Origin: Lepidodermella squamata
Taxonomy: Eukaryota; Gastrotricha
Assembly (NCBI GenBank): GCA_047495785.1
Contig: JBLDXI010000042.1
Span: 558,001-622,000 of the forward strand
Length of the DNA: 64,000 nucleotides
Reading direction: 5' to 3'
Shown here: piece after piece, positions 1 through 11,981 of the stretch
Numbering within the stretch: position 1 is the first letter of the stretch
Layout: every line of letters starts with the position of its first letter
Translations under genes and position numbers: made by a program
Notes under the pieces: generated by a model
The model's input: the letters and a program-made list of their open reading frames with translations, nothing else
Told to the model about the DNA's origin: nothing
Databases searched by the model: none

Positions 1-858
1 TCCGTCAGGCCCCCGTTATGTATTACGCCTCGGGTTCGATGCTTCTCAGAAAGCCTCATTTCCGAAGCTGAGACGTTTCCCAACTGTCGTATACGAATTA
101 TCGGAAGGACGAAGCGATTCGATATAACTCCCTCAAGGTCGATTTAGAGTGAAGAAAATATTCCAACACAATTATTTTGCTTTCAGCTTAAATCCTAAAC
201 ATTTCCAAAAAGCTTATAGCTAGATGGGAATAGCAATACGCCAACTTTCAACGTTAAATTCACCAGTTGTATGGAAAATAACTTAGAATAAGGTTCGAGA
301 AGGAGGATTCTCGAGCCAGGGGTTACTTTCGGGAATTTTCGGCGTTAGCCATCGCAACTAGAGAGATTCCATCCACATCCTCCCGTTCCCCTTCACTTTT
401 GATTACAATGACAAGTAATTTTATGAAAGAAATGCCATCTGCGGCGGCTCCACTATCCTTGATTCGCTCGGAGGTTTATTAAAATTGCAATTTATTTTGG
501 GAAATATAGCAAACAATGTTTTCCATCTCCGGCAGCTTCAGAATCCATGATCACACCCTGGAGTAGCTGATGCGCAAAATTGCATTTCCACGAAACATAT
601 CAGTAAATAAATGAACGGCAGGCTCATTGATCTGCTATCCCGTGCGCTGTAGAAGATGGATTGCAAAACAGAATTCATTCGTACAGCCTGCGAACCGGAG
701 AATTGTTGACATTCAGACCTTGATTTTGACGAATCCTAACAGGAAATTAAATCACAGCTTGTTATTCCATGCTGCGGTATCTAAGATAGATCGCAGCGCT
801 CGAGTCTACCGCGCTTGCTCTCCCAGTTTTTAGCTTTCAATCAACGAATTCAGTTGGA
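1..858. other. 5' flank of the LamG-channel gene, no gene recognised
   Basis: No convincing coding region is seen. Bases about 500-560 resemble the right end of a dispersed repeat seen in full at 53570-53818 (a run reading ttttccatc, then a cggcagct-like core, then caccctg). An acceptor-like aattcag ends just before the start codon at 859, so a 5' UTR intron is possible. Confidence 0.5.
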
Positions 859-3800
859 ATGGCTTATACATTTTATGCTGTAGTCAACTGTATTGTTGCG
901 TTCGCAAACTGCCTCGATGTTTCAAAGATCCAGCTGCCTCGCCTGAACAACCTGATTGCATTCTGGCCAATGGACGCATATTCAGGCCTCACTGGGTTCA
1001 CGAGGACGAATGAAGAACTCCAGCCACTGAAGAGCGCAAGCGGCCTTGCGGAATTCTACCGTAACCCTATCACCAACGCCGGGTACTATACGCTGATTGG
1101 TGGACAAAATATAGCAAGTTATTCATTGTCTGAAATTCCGAGTTCATTCACAGTTAGCGTCCACTTTCAACAAACATTCGGTCTAATTGAATTCAATGGC
1201 CTATTCAAGATTGCCCCGAGAACCTTTAACGTGAGAACTGGACGAGATAGCTGGCAAACATACAGCTCTAAATTTCTGATGGAGTACCAGGACACATCTA
1301 TGCTAGCCTTCACATATGACAGCGCGACAAAAATGACGTTTTTCCATAGAATGGGAACAAGCAAGCTTGAATTATCCTCTGAAAAGTACTCAATACCGGT
1401 CCAGATGTACCTAAACGATACCAAGCAACAGTTTACGATCGGGATAGCAGAGAATTCCGATCCGGGGAGATCGAATTACGCAGTTTCCTGTGTTTCACTG
1501 TACAATGCTGCTTTAACTGCTAACGAGATGAAAATGCTGTTTCTACAACCGTGTCAAAAAGCAGCTGAAGCAAGCATGGTTAACATTGATGGAATCGATA
1601 TGAATTCCATACCGCGTCGAGGTTACCTCATCGGATTCTGGCCGCTATCATACGATTCGAAATTAATCGGCTGGACTGGGGCGGGTAATGCTATTCTGCC
1701 CCGCCAGCCTAGCCTCTACAACTCGAAACGGTTGAAATTTGAGGGTCCCTATGGGCAGGGCAGTTTTGCATGGAATAGTAACGCAAGCTCTTCTCGGAAT
1801 AAATTCAGCGGCATCGTGGCTTACGATAACCTCCCATGGCCAAAACACGCGCTCACAGTTGCATTCTACATCAAAACATCTTGCGCAACAGGGCAGCCGC
1901 GGAAAATCCTTACCATCCCTGGTTTTCTGACTGTTTACTGTCAGATGATAGTCAATGAAACGCGGAGTGATGTCAAAATATACTTTGTTCCGTTGGCTAA
2001 AAAAGCTGCAGAGCTACCGAATCCCGATGCCTGTAGTGCAACATATAATTACAATGGAGACTGGACGCTGTTTGCGATTACCACCGAAGATAACGATAAT
2101 AGAGGAGACAGTTCCATTTACACACAAGCTGTAAACCATGAGCAGCAACTAAATGAAACAGGTAAGGCGAAAAAGCATGAATAGAAGTTTCCGATTAGGC
2201 ATTTTCTTTCACTGGGTCTAAAAGCAACACTCGAAGCATATGACCATAAACAAGTGAAAATTGGTGTTAGGCGCAATTTCTGTATTTCCCATCAAACAGC
2301 AAAAAGTGTGTTGACTTGAAAAAGGGGCCGATTCTTGAACTCCTTTCTCAGGATTTTGAATTTTTTAAATTCAAACTCCAAGAGGCTCCCATCACTACCT
2401 CGTTAGTGAGAGACGCCAAACTCTCCATTCGAATTTTTCTCTCAACATTTTTGAGTTCCCTTGAAGATTACTGTAAGCTGTAACCATGAATCATATTCAC
2501 TAAATCAGAACCGTATATACTTGTAATTCTACCTAGAAAAGAATTATGTAGATAAATCGATCTTTTTCAGATAAGTGCGCTTACAACCTTCAGGATTTTA
2601 CGGGGATCGAAATTGAAGGAATTCGTACAATTACGGCGAGCAATGTTTCATTTGATATCGGAATGGGCCCTGAACTTCCTACGCCGTTTGCGAAAATAGT
2701 AGAAAGCGATGACACACAATTCGCCTGCTTCTACTTCTACAACGCTGCTTTGAGCAAAGACGAAATTTTCAACCTCAGCAACGCCTGTGGCCGGGCAGCC
2801 TCGCAGGAAATGAAGTACGCCGGCGGGAATTCGATCGCTGAGAAAATAATTCCGTTCTTCGACCCGCAGCGATCTCGCTACATTGACAACATGACGGCTA
2901 TTCAACGAAATTGCGATCATTTCAACAGTTCAGTCAATGCGCCTCAAACTCTTAAAGAGTACCAGTCTGAATCCTACGCTCCTTTCGACATCGAAGTTGG
3001 TTTTCAAATTACGAATTTGAACGAAATTGACACAGTCAACGAAATCATCACTGTTGAAGCTCTGATGGTCTTATACTGGCGGGTGGACACATGCCCTTGG
3101 CTCTCATCTGGCGTTCTTTCAACTGGACGGAATTTTGAGACGATAAACATCGATAATCTCGAAAACATGTGGCGGCCGAAGATCCGCTTCCTAACTGCAG
3201 CTAATTCGAACCTTCAAATGCGAAACATGATGATCAACGATGACTTTCTGATGATGATGTCTTCGAAGATTCCTACCGTCAACCGGATCTTCGACTTTTA
3301 TTGGCAGAAGGAAGGATTGTTCGAGGCGAAATGCGAGCAACTCCTGCAGTTGTTCCCTTTCGACACGCAAACGTGCGATTTTGAATTCTCCCTCGATAAA
3401 GACATCAGCGTTGTTCGAGTTGATGACAAAACGCTCCGCTTCGATTTCAAAAAGCCGCAACCAGGCGACAGTTGGACCCTAGTTTCAGCTACAAATTCGA
3501 CCAGCCAAGTTTTCTATAAAGGCTACTATGTGTCCACCTTCAAATTCACGGTAACGCTAGCCAGGAATCCTAGGTATTACATTAGGAACTTTGCCATTCC
3601 CTCATCGACTCTCGCCTCGCTGAATGTATTCCTATTCATGATGCCTCCGGATCTACCAGATCGATCTGCCTTCTCTGCAACCATCCTTTTAACGATGGTT
3701 GTAATGCAAAATGTGATTCTGAATGAAGTCCCGAAAAAGCCTTACGACACGCTTCTAGGCAAGCTTGTTCAGAGCTTGACGTGGTTCTGCATCGCAACTA

Positions 3801-4033
3801 CAATCTACAATCTGCTGATCCTTTGGCTGGCAGCTTCCTATTTTAATCCGGAGGTGGAAACGATACGATATCATAAGCGATTTCTGCGCGGACATGTTGG
3901 CTTAGTTCGCATTATTGATGGTTGTTTCTGTCTACTCAGCTTTTGCCTATTTTTAATCGTTCACTTCAGTGTGCTATACGGCACAGAAGTGGACAAATCT
4001 TTGCTTATCAAAGCATTTGATCTCTTTGATTAG
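859..4033 (+). CDS. LamG-like domains fused to a Cys-loop ligand-gated ion channel
   Basis: Two exons, 859-2161 and 2571-4033, join in phase (donor g|gtaagg, acceptor tttcag) to give 921 residues. Residues 1-18 form a signal peptide. Two LamG-like (concanavalin-type) domains follow, each opening with an I-(A/G)-F-W-P motif and ending near a conserved C-x-(S/Y)-(L/F)-Y-N-A-A-L motif. Exon 2 continues with a neurotransmitter-gated channel ligand-binding domain. Its Cys-loop (C689 to C703) has exactly 13 residues between the cysteines and contains FPFD. Four membrane segments lie near 772-792, 800-819, 832-859 and 883-905. No vicinal cysteine pair typical of acetylcholine alpha subunits is visible. 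The M2 flank (residues PPDLPDRS) does not clearly indicate cation or anion selectivity. Ligand unknown. A polyadenylation signal AATAAA lies at 4228-4233. The channel family is certain; the LamG assignment is from pattern only. Confidence 0.9.
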
Positions 4034-4778
4034 CTCTCAAGCTCTTGAGTAACGGATCGGGAGTTCTTTCTCGTTTCAACTGTTTTAATCATTTTCCTCT
4101 CAATCTTCATTTTTGTCTGTTCCAAGTCCCAATTTGAAACTTGACAGTGATTTGATTTGATTTGAAGACTCATTTTTTCTCTTTCTTAAGATGTAGCAAG
4201 AACTAGTACGAAGTTTCACGAAGCGTAAATAAAAAATGAAACTATCGAGGTATGAATCATTCGAATTCCAATGCAAGAATTCGGGAAGCAGTGAGAACTG
4301 AGAAGGAAACTCGACCTATTCCTCAACAATCATTAGAAGGGGGGCGAGTGAAGGGGGCTCAACCAAGGCGTGATTTCTAGTCTCTGGAAGTCTCGTTTGC
4401 CACTTGGTTGTCGTAAATCAAGATCGCACCAGTGTGCGAATTATGGGGTAAAAGATAAAGTGAGAGGAAGGGGCGTACCACTGATATGGAGAGGTCCAGT
4501 ATGCCATTTTGAAAGCATCCTATCAGATAAATTCAGGCCTGAAAAAACCAAAGCGTTATCAGGAGGTGGAACCACAAGAAAGCGTCACAATGGCTTATAG
4601 ACACCATAGAGAACGTAGTGATCACTACGTTCTCTATGAAAGACACAAACAATGGTTTTGCCTTATCAGTTAGATAAAAATCGCTTCAAAACAAGTTCCT
4701 TTCTATCTTGCTGTTAAAATAAACCTTCATTATTCTTTAATTCAATTCTTTCAACGACCGGCAATAATAGCTGTAGCC
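4034..4778. other. Intergenic, 3' UTR of the channel gene and a palindrome
   Basis: Contains the AATAAA signal at 4228-4233, and the 34-base palindrome listed separately. The open frame at 4370-4600 has no recognisable domain and was not accepted as a gene. Confidence 0.5.
4605..4638. repeat. Perfect 34-base palindrome
   Basis: The sequence from catagagaac to gttctctatg equals its own reverse complement without a spacer (centre at gtgatcac). The half-site cactacgttctctatg occurs again at about 5270-5286 inside the dispersed repeat of the kinase intron, so the palindrome may be a fused pair of that repeat's internal segments. Confidence 0.85.
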
Positions 4779-7700
4779 ATGGAGACTATTTTTTCAGTGG
4801 AAAATTTTAAAATCGAGAAGGATTTAGGAAGGGGTTATTTCGGCTCAACGACGCTATGCAGGCGGACCTGCAACGACGTGGCGCCGTACGCTGTCAAGGC
4901 AGTGAACCTCACGCGACTTCGTGAACTATACGCGGGGGAACCCCATTTTGCTGAAAAAATGGTTACTTTGTGCAAGGAAGAGGTCAGCTTTATTTCATGC
5001 TATTAATAATTCCATCCCATGCAATTGCATTTTCGCATTTCCAGCATGAAAAACTGGTCAGGCTCCCACATCCAAATGTTGTTCAGGTTTTTGGAGCATT
5101 TATTGGTAAGTTTTGCTAAGAACTGATTCAGTGTGCGACTTTCATGGGATGGGAGTATCATCTCCCCAGCTCGGCCAGGCCAAATAAGAAAATGAAAATT
5201 TAGTCCGCTGGTTCATCAATTTTGAAAGGTTTCAGAGCGTGTTCTAGTTGAAATTCTACGAAATTACCTCACTACGTTCTCTATGAAAATTACCTTGCTT
5301 CGCTCGTTTTTTATCGAAATCACTAGTCAAATAGGCAAATACAGCAAACACATTTTTTTCCATCCACATTTTTTATCCATGGATCAATTCCACCCTTAGT
5401 TTTAAGCAGACTTCATTAATTGCGCAATAAGAGGCAATAAGATTATCTAGCAATTAAATATGGGGTTCTCGCGTAAGAAAAATCAACCGGAAAAATTTTA
5501 TCTAAAATCTCTCCCATCACAATTTTCTCACAGCTCAGTTGACTCATGTTTTTTCATCACAGAGAAGGACGCTTCCGGAGCCGATATGTATTACCTCGTA
5601 ATGGAATACTGCTCAGGAGGAGACTTGGACGAGTACATGAAGAAAGCTAGCAAACCTATTCCTGAAAATATGCTGCTTGAGTGGTCGCTACAACTTGCTT
5701 CGGCCCTAGCTACCATGCATGAAAAGCAAGCCCTCCATCGCGACATAAAGCCGAAAAATATTTTCCTGCACAACGGTTCAGTTAAACTCGGGGATTTCGG
5801 CTTGGCGAAGATTTGTGATAGGTAGGAATAACAAATATTTTGGTTATAATAGATGTAATGCATGTCAACAACGATTATTACAGCTCTTCAAATAGTATCC
5901 AACAGTCATCATACAACTTCAGGCTTGGTACAGTGCTTTACAAAGCGCCTGAATTATTCGGTAGAATAGGACATTCGGTTGAGAGCGATTGGTGGTCTTT
6001 GGGTGTAACTTTGTTCGAGCTAGCAAATTTTTACTTGCCCGTTAGTTTTCTTTCTGTGCCTTGTACATTGTGCTACATTTGTGGCTTCTTTTCAGTTCGA
6101 TCATGATCTGGATATCATGGCGTAACTTTCAGGCCAACTTGTTCAGCGGATAACAATAGTGGTATATTTACAGAAATCGTCGGAACAAATTTGGCGATTC
6201 ACGCGGTTATTCGCCCGCATTCCGAAACGTTATTTTGGCATTTTTAGTTCCAGATCGTTGGAGGCGTATCCCGCCGCTTACTCTTCTTAACTCTTTGAAT
6301 GATCCGAATTCTCTGCAAATTATCAACACCGCTAATGAGATGAGCTCGACAGAATTATTAGATCCAAACTCCCCGCAAATGGTATGAGGAATCGATATCA
6401 AAATTATAAATATACTTCTTCCACGTCGTTTCAGCGTCTTTTTCGTCTCATCAGGCAACACAAAACGGGAGAAATTGAAGCGCTGTTATCAAATTCAAAT
6501 CTAGAAGTGAACGTGAACTGTACGAATGATGAAGGCTTTACCCCGCTGTTTCTAGCTGTACAAGAGGGCCGTGATGATATAGTGGATCTTCTGGTGACCA
6601 AGTTCAAGGCTGATCCCCTATCTAAGGACTCGTTGGGAAGAACGCCGATGTACGTCGCCGCTGATTGTGGTCGAACAAATGCAGTGAATCTTCTAGGAAA
6701 CGTTTCGAGAGATAGCGTTGATTGGGCGGCTGAAGATGGTAAGACACCGATATGGGCTGCAGCTGAGAACGGCCAGGCTACGATTGTTAGATTGTTAGCA
6801 AAAGAAATGGGCGCTAAAGTGCAAATAACGAATGAACAGGGCATGAGCTTGCTGCATGTCGCTGCGATGGAAGGTCACGTGGAAGTAGCAAGAATTCTGG
6901 CAAGTGATTTGAAATTAAATGTGGAATGGACTATGAATTCAGGCTACACACCTTTGCATTTGGCCGTGCTTAGAGGCCACGTGGACATGGTAATTTTACT
7001 CGTGAAAGAATTCAAAGCTAAGGCGAACGCGATATCGAGAGATGGCACGACGCCCATGCACATCGCAGCACGCGAAGGGAATGCAGTTATCTTGAGGATT
7101 ATAGTCACAGATGTCCATGTGAATGCCACGGATAATAAAGGCGAGACTCCCTTGCATGCCGCTGCTAAGAATGGACATGCCGAAAGCGTGAGAATTCTAG
7201 CTGGAGAATTCCTTGCAGACGTCAATGCATCTGATAAAGATGGTAAGACTCCCTTGCATATCGCTGCGAGGTATGGAAAAGCGGAAACCATGAGAATACT
7301 AGCTGGAGAATTCCATGCGGACGTTAATGCAACTACTAATAGGGGCGAGACTCCCTTGTATATCGCTGTTGCGTATGGAAACGCTGAAACCGTGAGAATT
7401 CTGGCTGGAGAATTCAATGCTGACGTCAATGCATCCGATAAAAATGGCTGCACTCCTTTACATTACGCTGCTAGGACTGGACAAGCTGATACCGTGAGAA
7501 TTTTAGCTGGAGAGTTCCATGTTAACGTCAATGCATCCGATAAATATGGCTGGACTCCCTTGCATCAAGCTACTTTGAGAGAACACACGGAATCCGTCAG
7601 AATTTTAGTTCGAGAATTCCATGCTAACGTCAATGCATCTAGTAAAGATGGCTGGACTCCCTTGCATCGCGCTGCTTTGAATGGAACAGTGGAATTAGTC

Positions 7701-8540
7701 AGAATTCTAGCAGGAGCTGACGTCAATGCATCTGATAAAATTGGCGAGACTCCCTTGCATATCGCTGCGAGGTATGGAAAAGCGGAAACCATGAGAATAC
7801 TAGCTGGGGAATTCCATGCTAACGTCAATGCATCTAGTAAAGATGGCTGGACTCCCTTGCATCGCGCTGCTTTGAATGGAACAGTGGAATTAGTCAGAAT
7901 TCTAGCAGGAGAACTCCATGCTGACGTCAATGCATCTGATAAAAATGGTGAGACTCCATTGCATATCGCTGTTGGGTATGGACACGCCGAAATCATAAGA
8001 ATTCTAGCTGGGGAATTCTACGCGGACGTTAATGCAACTACTAATAGGGGCGAGACTCCCTTGCATCGCGCTGCTTTGAATGGAAAAGCGGAATTAGTCA
8101 GAATTCTAGCAGGAGAATTCCATGCTGACGTCAATGCATCTAATAAAAATGGCTGGACCCCTGTGCATTGCGCTTCATTTGAAGGCCACGTTGAAATTGC
8201 GAGACTCCTAGCGGTGACGTTCAAAGCCGATGTAAATGCTCTGTGCATCAGCAGCTGTGAGGTCTCATCACGGCTGTCGAGGATACTTGGTCAAGACCCG
8301 CCGTCTGAAAAATGGATGACACCGCTCATGTCTGCATCACTGAGAGGCGATTATAAAGTTGTAGACCTTCTAACACGCGAGGCGGGAGCTGATGCCAATT
8401 ACATAGTGCCAGAGACAGGCTGGACAGCTCTACTCCTCGCTCAGAATTGCGGTTCTAAAGATGAAAAGCTTAAAACCATCGACATTCTCCTCTCGGCAGG
8501 AGGACGGAATAATCAGACTGTTCACTCTCTAAAAGAATGA
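4779..8540 (+). CDS. NEK/ULK-like Ser/Thr kinase fused to ankyrin repeats
   Basis: Seven exons join in phase: 4779-4982, 5045-5105, 5563-5821, 5923-6040, 6096-6121, 6174-6381 and 6435-8540, giving 993 residues. Residues about 10-285 are a protein kinase: glycine loop GRGYFG (17-22), VAIK-type lysine K40, HRD at 147-149, DFG at 166-168, APE at 183-185 and DWWSLG near 197. All catalytic residues are present, so it should be active. The activation segment is short, 20 residues from DFG to APE. From about residue 300 there are about 19 ankyrin repeats of 33-34 residues with the usual TPLHxAA core; one repeat has lost three codons. AATAAA lies at 8668-8673. Most likely a cytosolic signalling kinase with a protein-binding tail. 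The kinase group is uncertain. The small exons 5 and 6 are the weakest part of the model, but the frame stays open and carries a plausible kinase C-lobe end. Confidence 0.82.
5129..5400. repeat. Dispersed hAT-type MITE copy in kinase intron 2
   Basis: Begins CAGTGTGCGACTTTC like the intact element at 53570. It shares with it the run through agctcggcc, cgcttcgctcg, tagtcaaat/cagtcattt and aaatacagcaaa, then ttttttccatcc. The right end is degraded and no target duplication was found. It lies inside the intron 5106-5562. Confidence 0.65.
7627..7913 (+). repeat. Recently duplicated ankyrin segment inside the kinase gene
   Basis: The stretch encoding the repeat beginning NASSKDGWTPLHRAALNG occurs at about 7627-7714 and again at about 7820-7910 with no difference that I can see over roughly 85 bases. 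The two are separated by one other repeat unit. Neighbouring units are also near-identical at DNA level, indicating recent expansion or conversion within the gene. Confidence 0.75.
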
Positions 8541-10918
8541 AGTTTAATTAGATTTGGAATTGATTTGATAAAAATCGATGACTTGATACATTACAATATT
8601 CCTGTTCTGCGCCACATGTCAGAATAGTTGTGACGTTAGTGACTCATTAGCAGTACTTATGTTACGTAATAAAACACTAGATAGTTATTATTACAAACTA
8701 GAAAAGACGGGCGCGCGTACCGCGCGCCTCGTAACATGTACGCTGCAATGCTTCCATGCCAAGGAACTTAATAATAAAGCGGATTCGAAAATAACTTGAA
8801 ACGAAACACATTAAAGCCAATGGATTGTTGGTACTTGTAAGACACCGTTCAGATGACGGTTCTAAACTTATGAATGTCACTCAAGTTACCCATTCTTCAT
8901 TTCACATTACATTATCTCACTGAATAGAATTTATGCAAAGATATCGAAGATTGAATCTCATCGTCTTTAAACAGCTATCTCTCACAGAACTAATGCAAAA
9001 CTAATGATAAGCTCTCAGTGTCTATCGTCTATCAATTTGAACTGACATCTCCCTTCTCAGTGGACCTAAAATATTAAGCTTTAAGATATAAGTAAGAAAT
9101 ATCAAGTTAACATCCGACATCAGACATGAAAATCTGCTGCTTGACCATAAGACCTGCATGAGTTGGAGCTAAAGGCTAAAGCTCAGCTGATCTGTATGCT
9201 GAAAAGATGAGCCCGGCATGAATTTGAGCGATAGGTAGGTATCTTAATCACAATTTAGATCTCTTGCTATAGATGATTCTAACATCCTAAAGATTCATAT
9301 GCATCTCAGTATAGTATCTTTCCGGGGAAGATTAAGTTAACATGAGTCGATCATATCATCTATATCTGGGAGTTAAGATTGAGTAGGATTGAGACTTACA
9401 ACTCCAGTCTCCATCTCAATGAAAAGAAGATGTTAGGATTTGAGATCCTACTACTATTATGCATCTTGATGTTGATGTTGTGCAATGATATACGACATTC
9501 ATCTAAGTTAAGTAAGTTAAGTTGACTCCATTCATAGATCCATAGATCCTTACTCGACGTACTCTGAATGTGATCTGAGTGAGATCTAACTTAAGATCAA
9601 AGTATGTTACTTAGCAACCATAGATCCATACTCAATGTTGATGTTGTGGATTGACATAGATCTACATTGAGATTGAGTTAAATAGATCTACTTATTCTTA
9701 AGAATGAGGTAGGTTGAGGTTAAGCTCTAAGTTGATCTAACTGGAGATTAGACTTATATGTTAGTTAGCATCTATATATGTAATGTTCATATACTCAAGC
9801 ATTAACAGATCTCAGCGAAAGATGTATCTAAAGCAAATGAATGTCCTATTGATCGTGATTCACGAACATCTTTCAGTCAGACACCGAACATCAATAAGCG
9901 CAGAAGTTGACTGCGCGCTGGTTAACTTGAAACTCGCGCGCCCCCGTAAAACCGCGTCAATTTAGTTTTCAACCTGAATTATTTAAAAATTTGATTGTTA
10001 GTAATTTTAAAGTAAAATAAAAATTATAGAATTATTTTTATTTAAAATTAACGCGTATTTAAAAAGTTTATCCGAGTTCTCTTACGTTCTTTATGTTGTT
10101 AATTGTGCCTCATTATTACAGATTAAATGAGAAGCTCGCGACTACAGTGCGAGGTAATATCAGCGAATACCGATCCATGGCGGAATTCAAACGTATTAAT
10201 GCCGATTTCGGTGTTGAGTCCGCCATGTCACCAGGAAAGTTGGTGGCATTACACATTACAAGATGGTTTGGTCTAGGGGTCTAGCGGAGCGGAACTAAAT
10301 TTGCAGTGAGCAGAGCCACATTTTGAAATTTCAAAGGGGGCTTAAAACCACCTTTTGGAAATATACGTAAATGTAGTGTAAAATTCCGTGTAAGACCTAT
10401 AGTGTTCAATTCTGTTCTGCCTTATATTCGTAACTTTTTTTCGAAAAGGGGTTTTTGCATATTTCGAGTTTGGTTCCGCAAAAAGCAAATATGGCTCTGC
10501 CACAGAAACTCAACGTAACTTTAGATCGAGGCGCAGACGAGTGGAGCGCGAGTTAGCACGCTTGCGAAGTTTACGAGAGCAAGCGAATTCGAAATTAGGA
10601 TCTAACATTCTTGCAACACGGCTTTTAACCCTTTCATTTCGGAATTATTTATTTGCGGGAGAAATTATATTTGCCCCGATCACGATTTTGAAATCCGCTT
10701 GTTTTTATCTGTCCCCGTTAAGGCTGTACAAAACTGGCCGAAATCGTCCTATCCGCGAAGCTGATTTAAGGCGATTTTTCGAGCACCCTAATTTCTGTGT
10801 CAGGGGCCTTCAGCTTTGGATTGTAAATTACTCCCATGAATGTCCCTGAGATTCCCCCTCATTTATGTCGTACGCCTATAGGAGATTTAAGCCTTTAGGG
10901 TATGAGCATTGTATTTAA
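8541..10918. other. Gene-poor region with a low-complexity block
   Basis: No gene recognised. About 8940-9780 is unusually rich in short words such as gatct, catagatcc, gttaag and gatgttgatgttg, which recur in scrambled order rather than as clean tandem units. GC-rich alternating gcgcgc runs sit near both sides (8708-8732 and 9912-9956), so the block could be the inside of a decayed mobile element. Short open frames at 9783-9965, 10093-10284 and 10541-10849 lack domains. Confidence 0.5.
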
Positions 10919-11981
10919 CAGGGTTGCACTTTATACATATGGACCCGACTTTCTACATGTTTAAACGTTTAAATGTTTAAACATGTTTAAACAGATGTTT
11001 AAACAGCTCTGGACTACGGAATCCATTTTATTCAGAAATATTACGAAATACAGCCCCATCGCATGCTATTAGTTTCGATAAATGACTTTGCGAGATACAG
11101 TTTGTATTTTTGGCACCATTTAGTAGACCATTCCGATATCTGTTTATGTGTATTTGACGTGTAGGCCGCGGAAAAAAACCAGTGTACCCAGCACTCTGAG
11201 TTTATTCGATAGTAGGCGTGGTATTAGCGCGCGCATCTTCTGATACAAGGCATTAAATTTGGGCATTAGTGCGCGCACCTTTCCAATGTCTGTTACGCAA
11301 TACGCAATGACGAGAGCATGAGCGCGCGCGTTAATGCCACGCTTTAGTTCCTAAAAGACTGCTAATACGCGCGCACAGTCGCTATCGCTTGCGTAACAGG
11401 CTTTTGAAACATGCGCGCACTAATGCCCAAATTTAATGCCTTGTATCAGAAGATGCGCGCGCTAATGCTTAATTCCTTCTAACGAAATGCATAAACAAAA
11501 ATAGGGCTAAGGAGCCCTGTTTCAAAATTGAAATTTTCCGGTACGTGCGTCGATGCCAGCCTAATTTTTGAAATTACAGTATTCCACGATTGCAAGGTAT
11601 TTTCCGCAAGGTTAATTGTGCACTAAAGTTTTCTTTCTTAGCGAAAACATGTTACATTTCAGAGCTCACGAGGCCAAGAATTAGTTGTATGGCGCTCTTA
11701 TGAATAATTAACCTTTTTCGTGAATGATAAACATTTCAAAGATGCAACATCACCACATCATCACTTACGATAAACTGCAGATTGCAGCGAGTAATCCAGA
11801 TATGCATCAAATTGAAATAAAAGATTCAAGATTATGGCGGAAATCTGCTGATTTTTTTAGTAATTTTGGGCATTTTCTATTAGGACTTTATACATATGTA
11901 TAAACCCTCGGACTTTATACTGTTTAAACATGTGTTTAAACATCCTGTTTTAACACAGATGTTTATACAAGTGCAACCATG
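10919..11981. mobile_element. Non-autonomous hAT element, 1063 bp
   Basis: The left end reads CAGGGTTGCACTT and the right end, reverse complemented, reads CATGGTTGCACTT. The element is flanked by a perfect 8-bp target duplication, gtatttaa, at 10911-10918 and 11982-11989. CAGGG-type ends with 8-bp duplications are diagnostic of the hAT superfamily. Subterminal regions carry repeated gtttaaac motifs on both sides. No transposase frame is present, so it must be mobilised in trans. Confidence 0.88.
11223..11466. repeat. Inverted repeat with 55-bp GC-alternating arms
   Basis: The left arm 11223-11277 and right arm 11412-11466 are reverse complements without visible mismatch; each starts attagcgcgcgcatcttc. 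The loop of 134 bases contains further gcgcgc runs and a second inverted pair (ctgttacgcaa near 11290, ttgcgtaacag near 11391). It lies in the centre of the hAT element. Confidence 0.85.

Noticed and set aside
627-833. Short open frame before the channel gene
   Set aside because: No domain, no signal peptide, and it overlaps repeat-like sequence.
6944-8248. Several long open frames antisense to the ankyrin region
   Set aside because: They mirror the repeat structure of the sense strand codon by codon and have no start context or domain of their own.
9783-10849. Three short frames in the gene-poor interval
   Set aside because: No domain or splice context; the composition is like the surrounding non-coding DNA.
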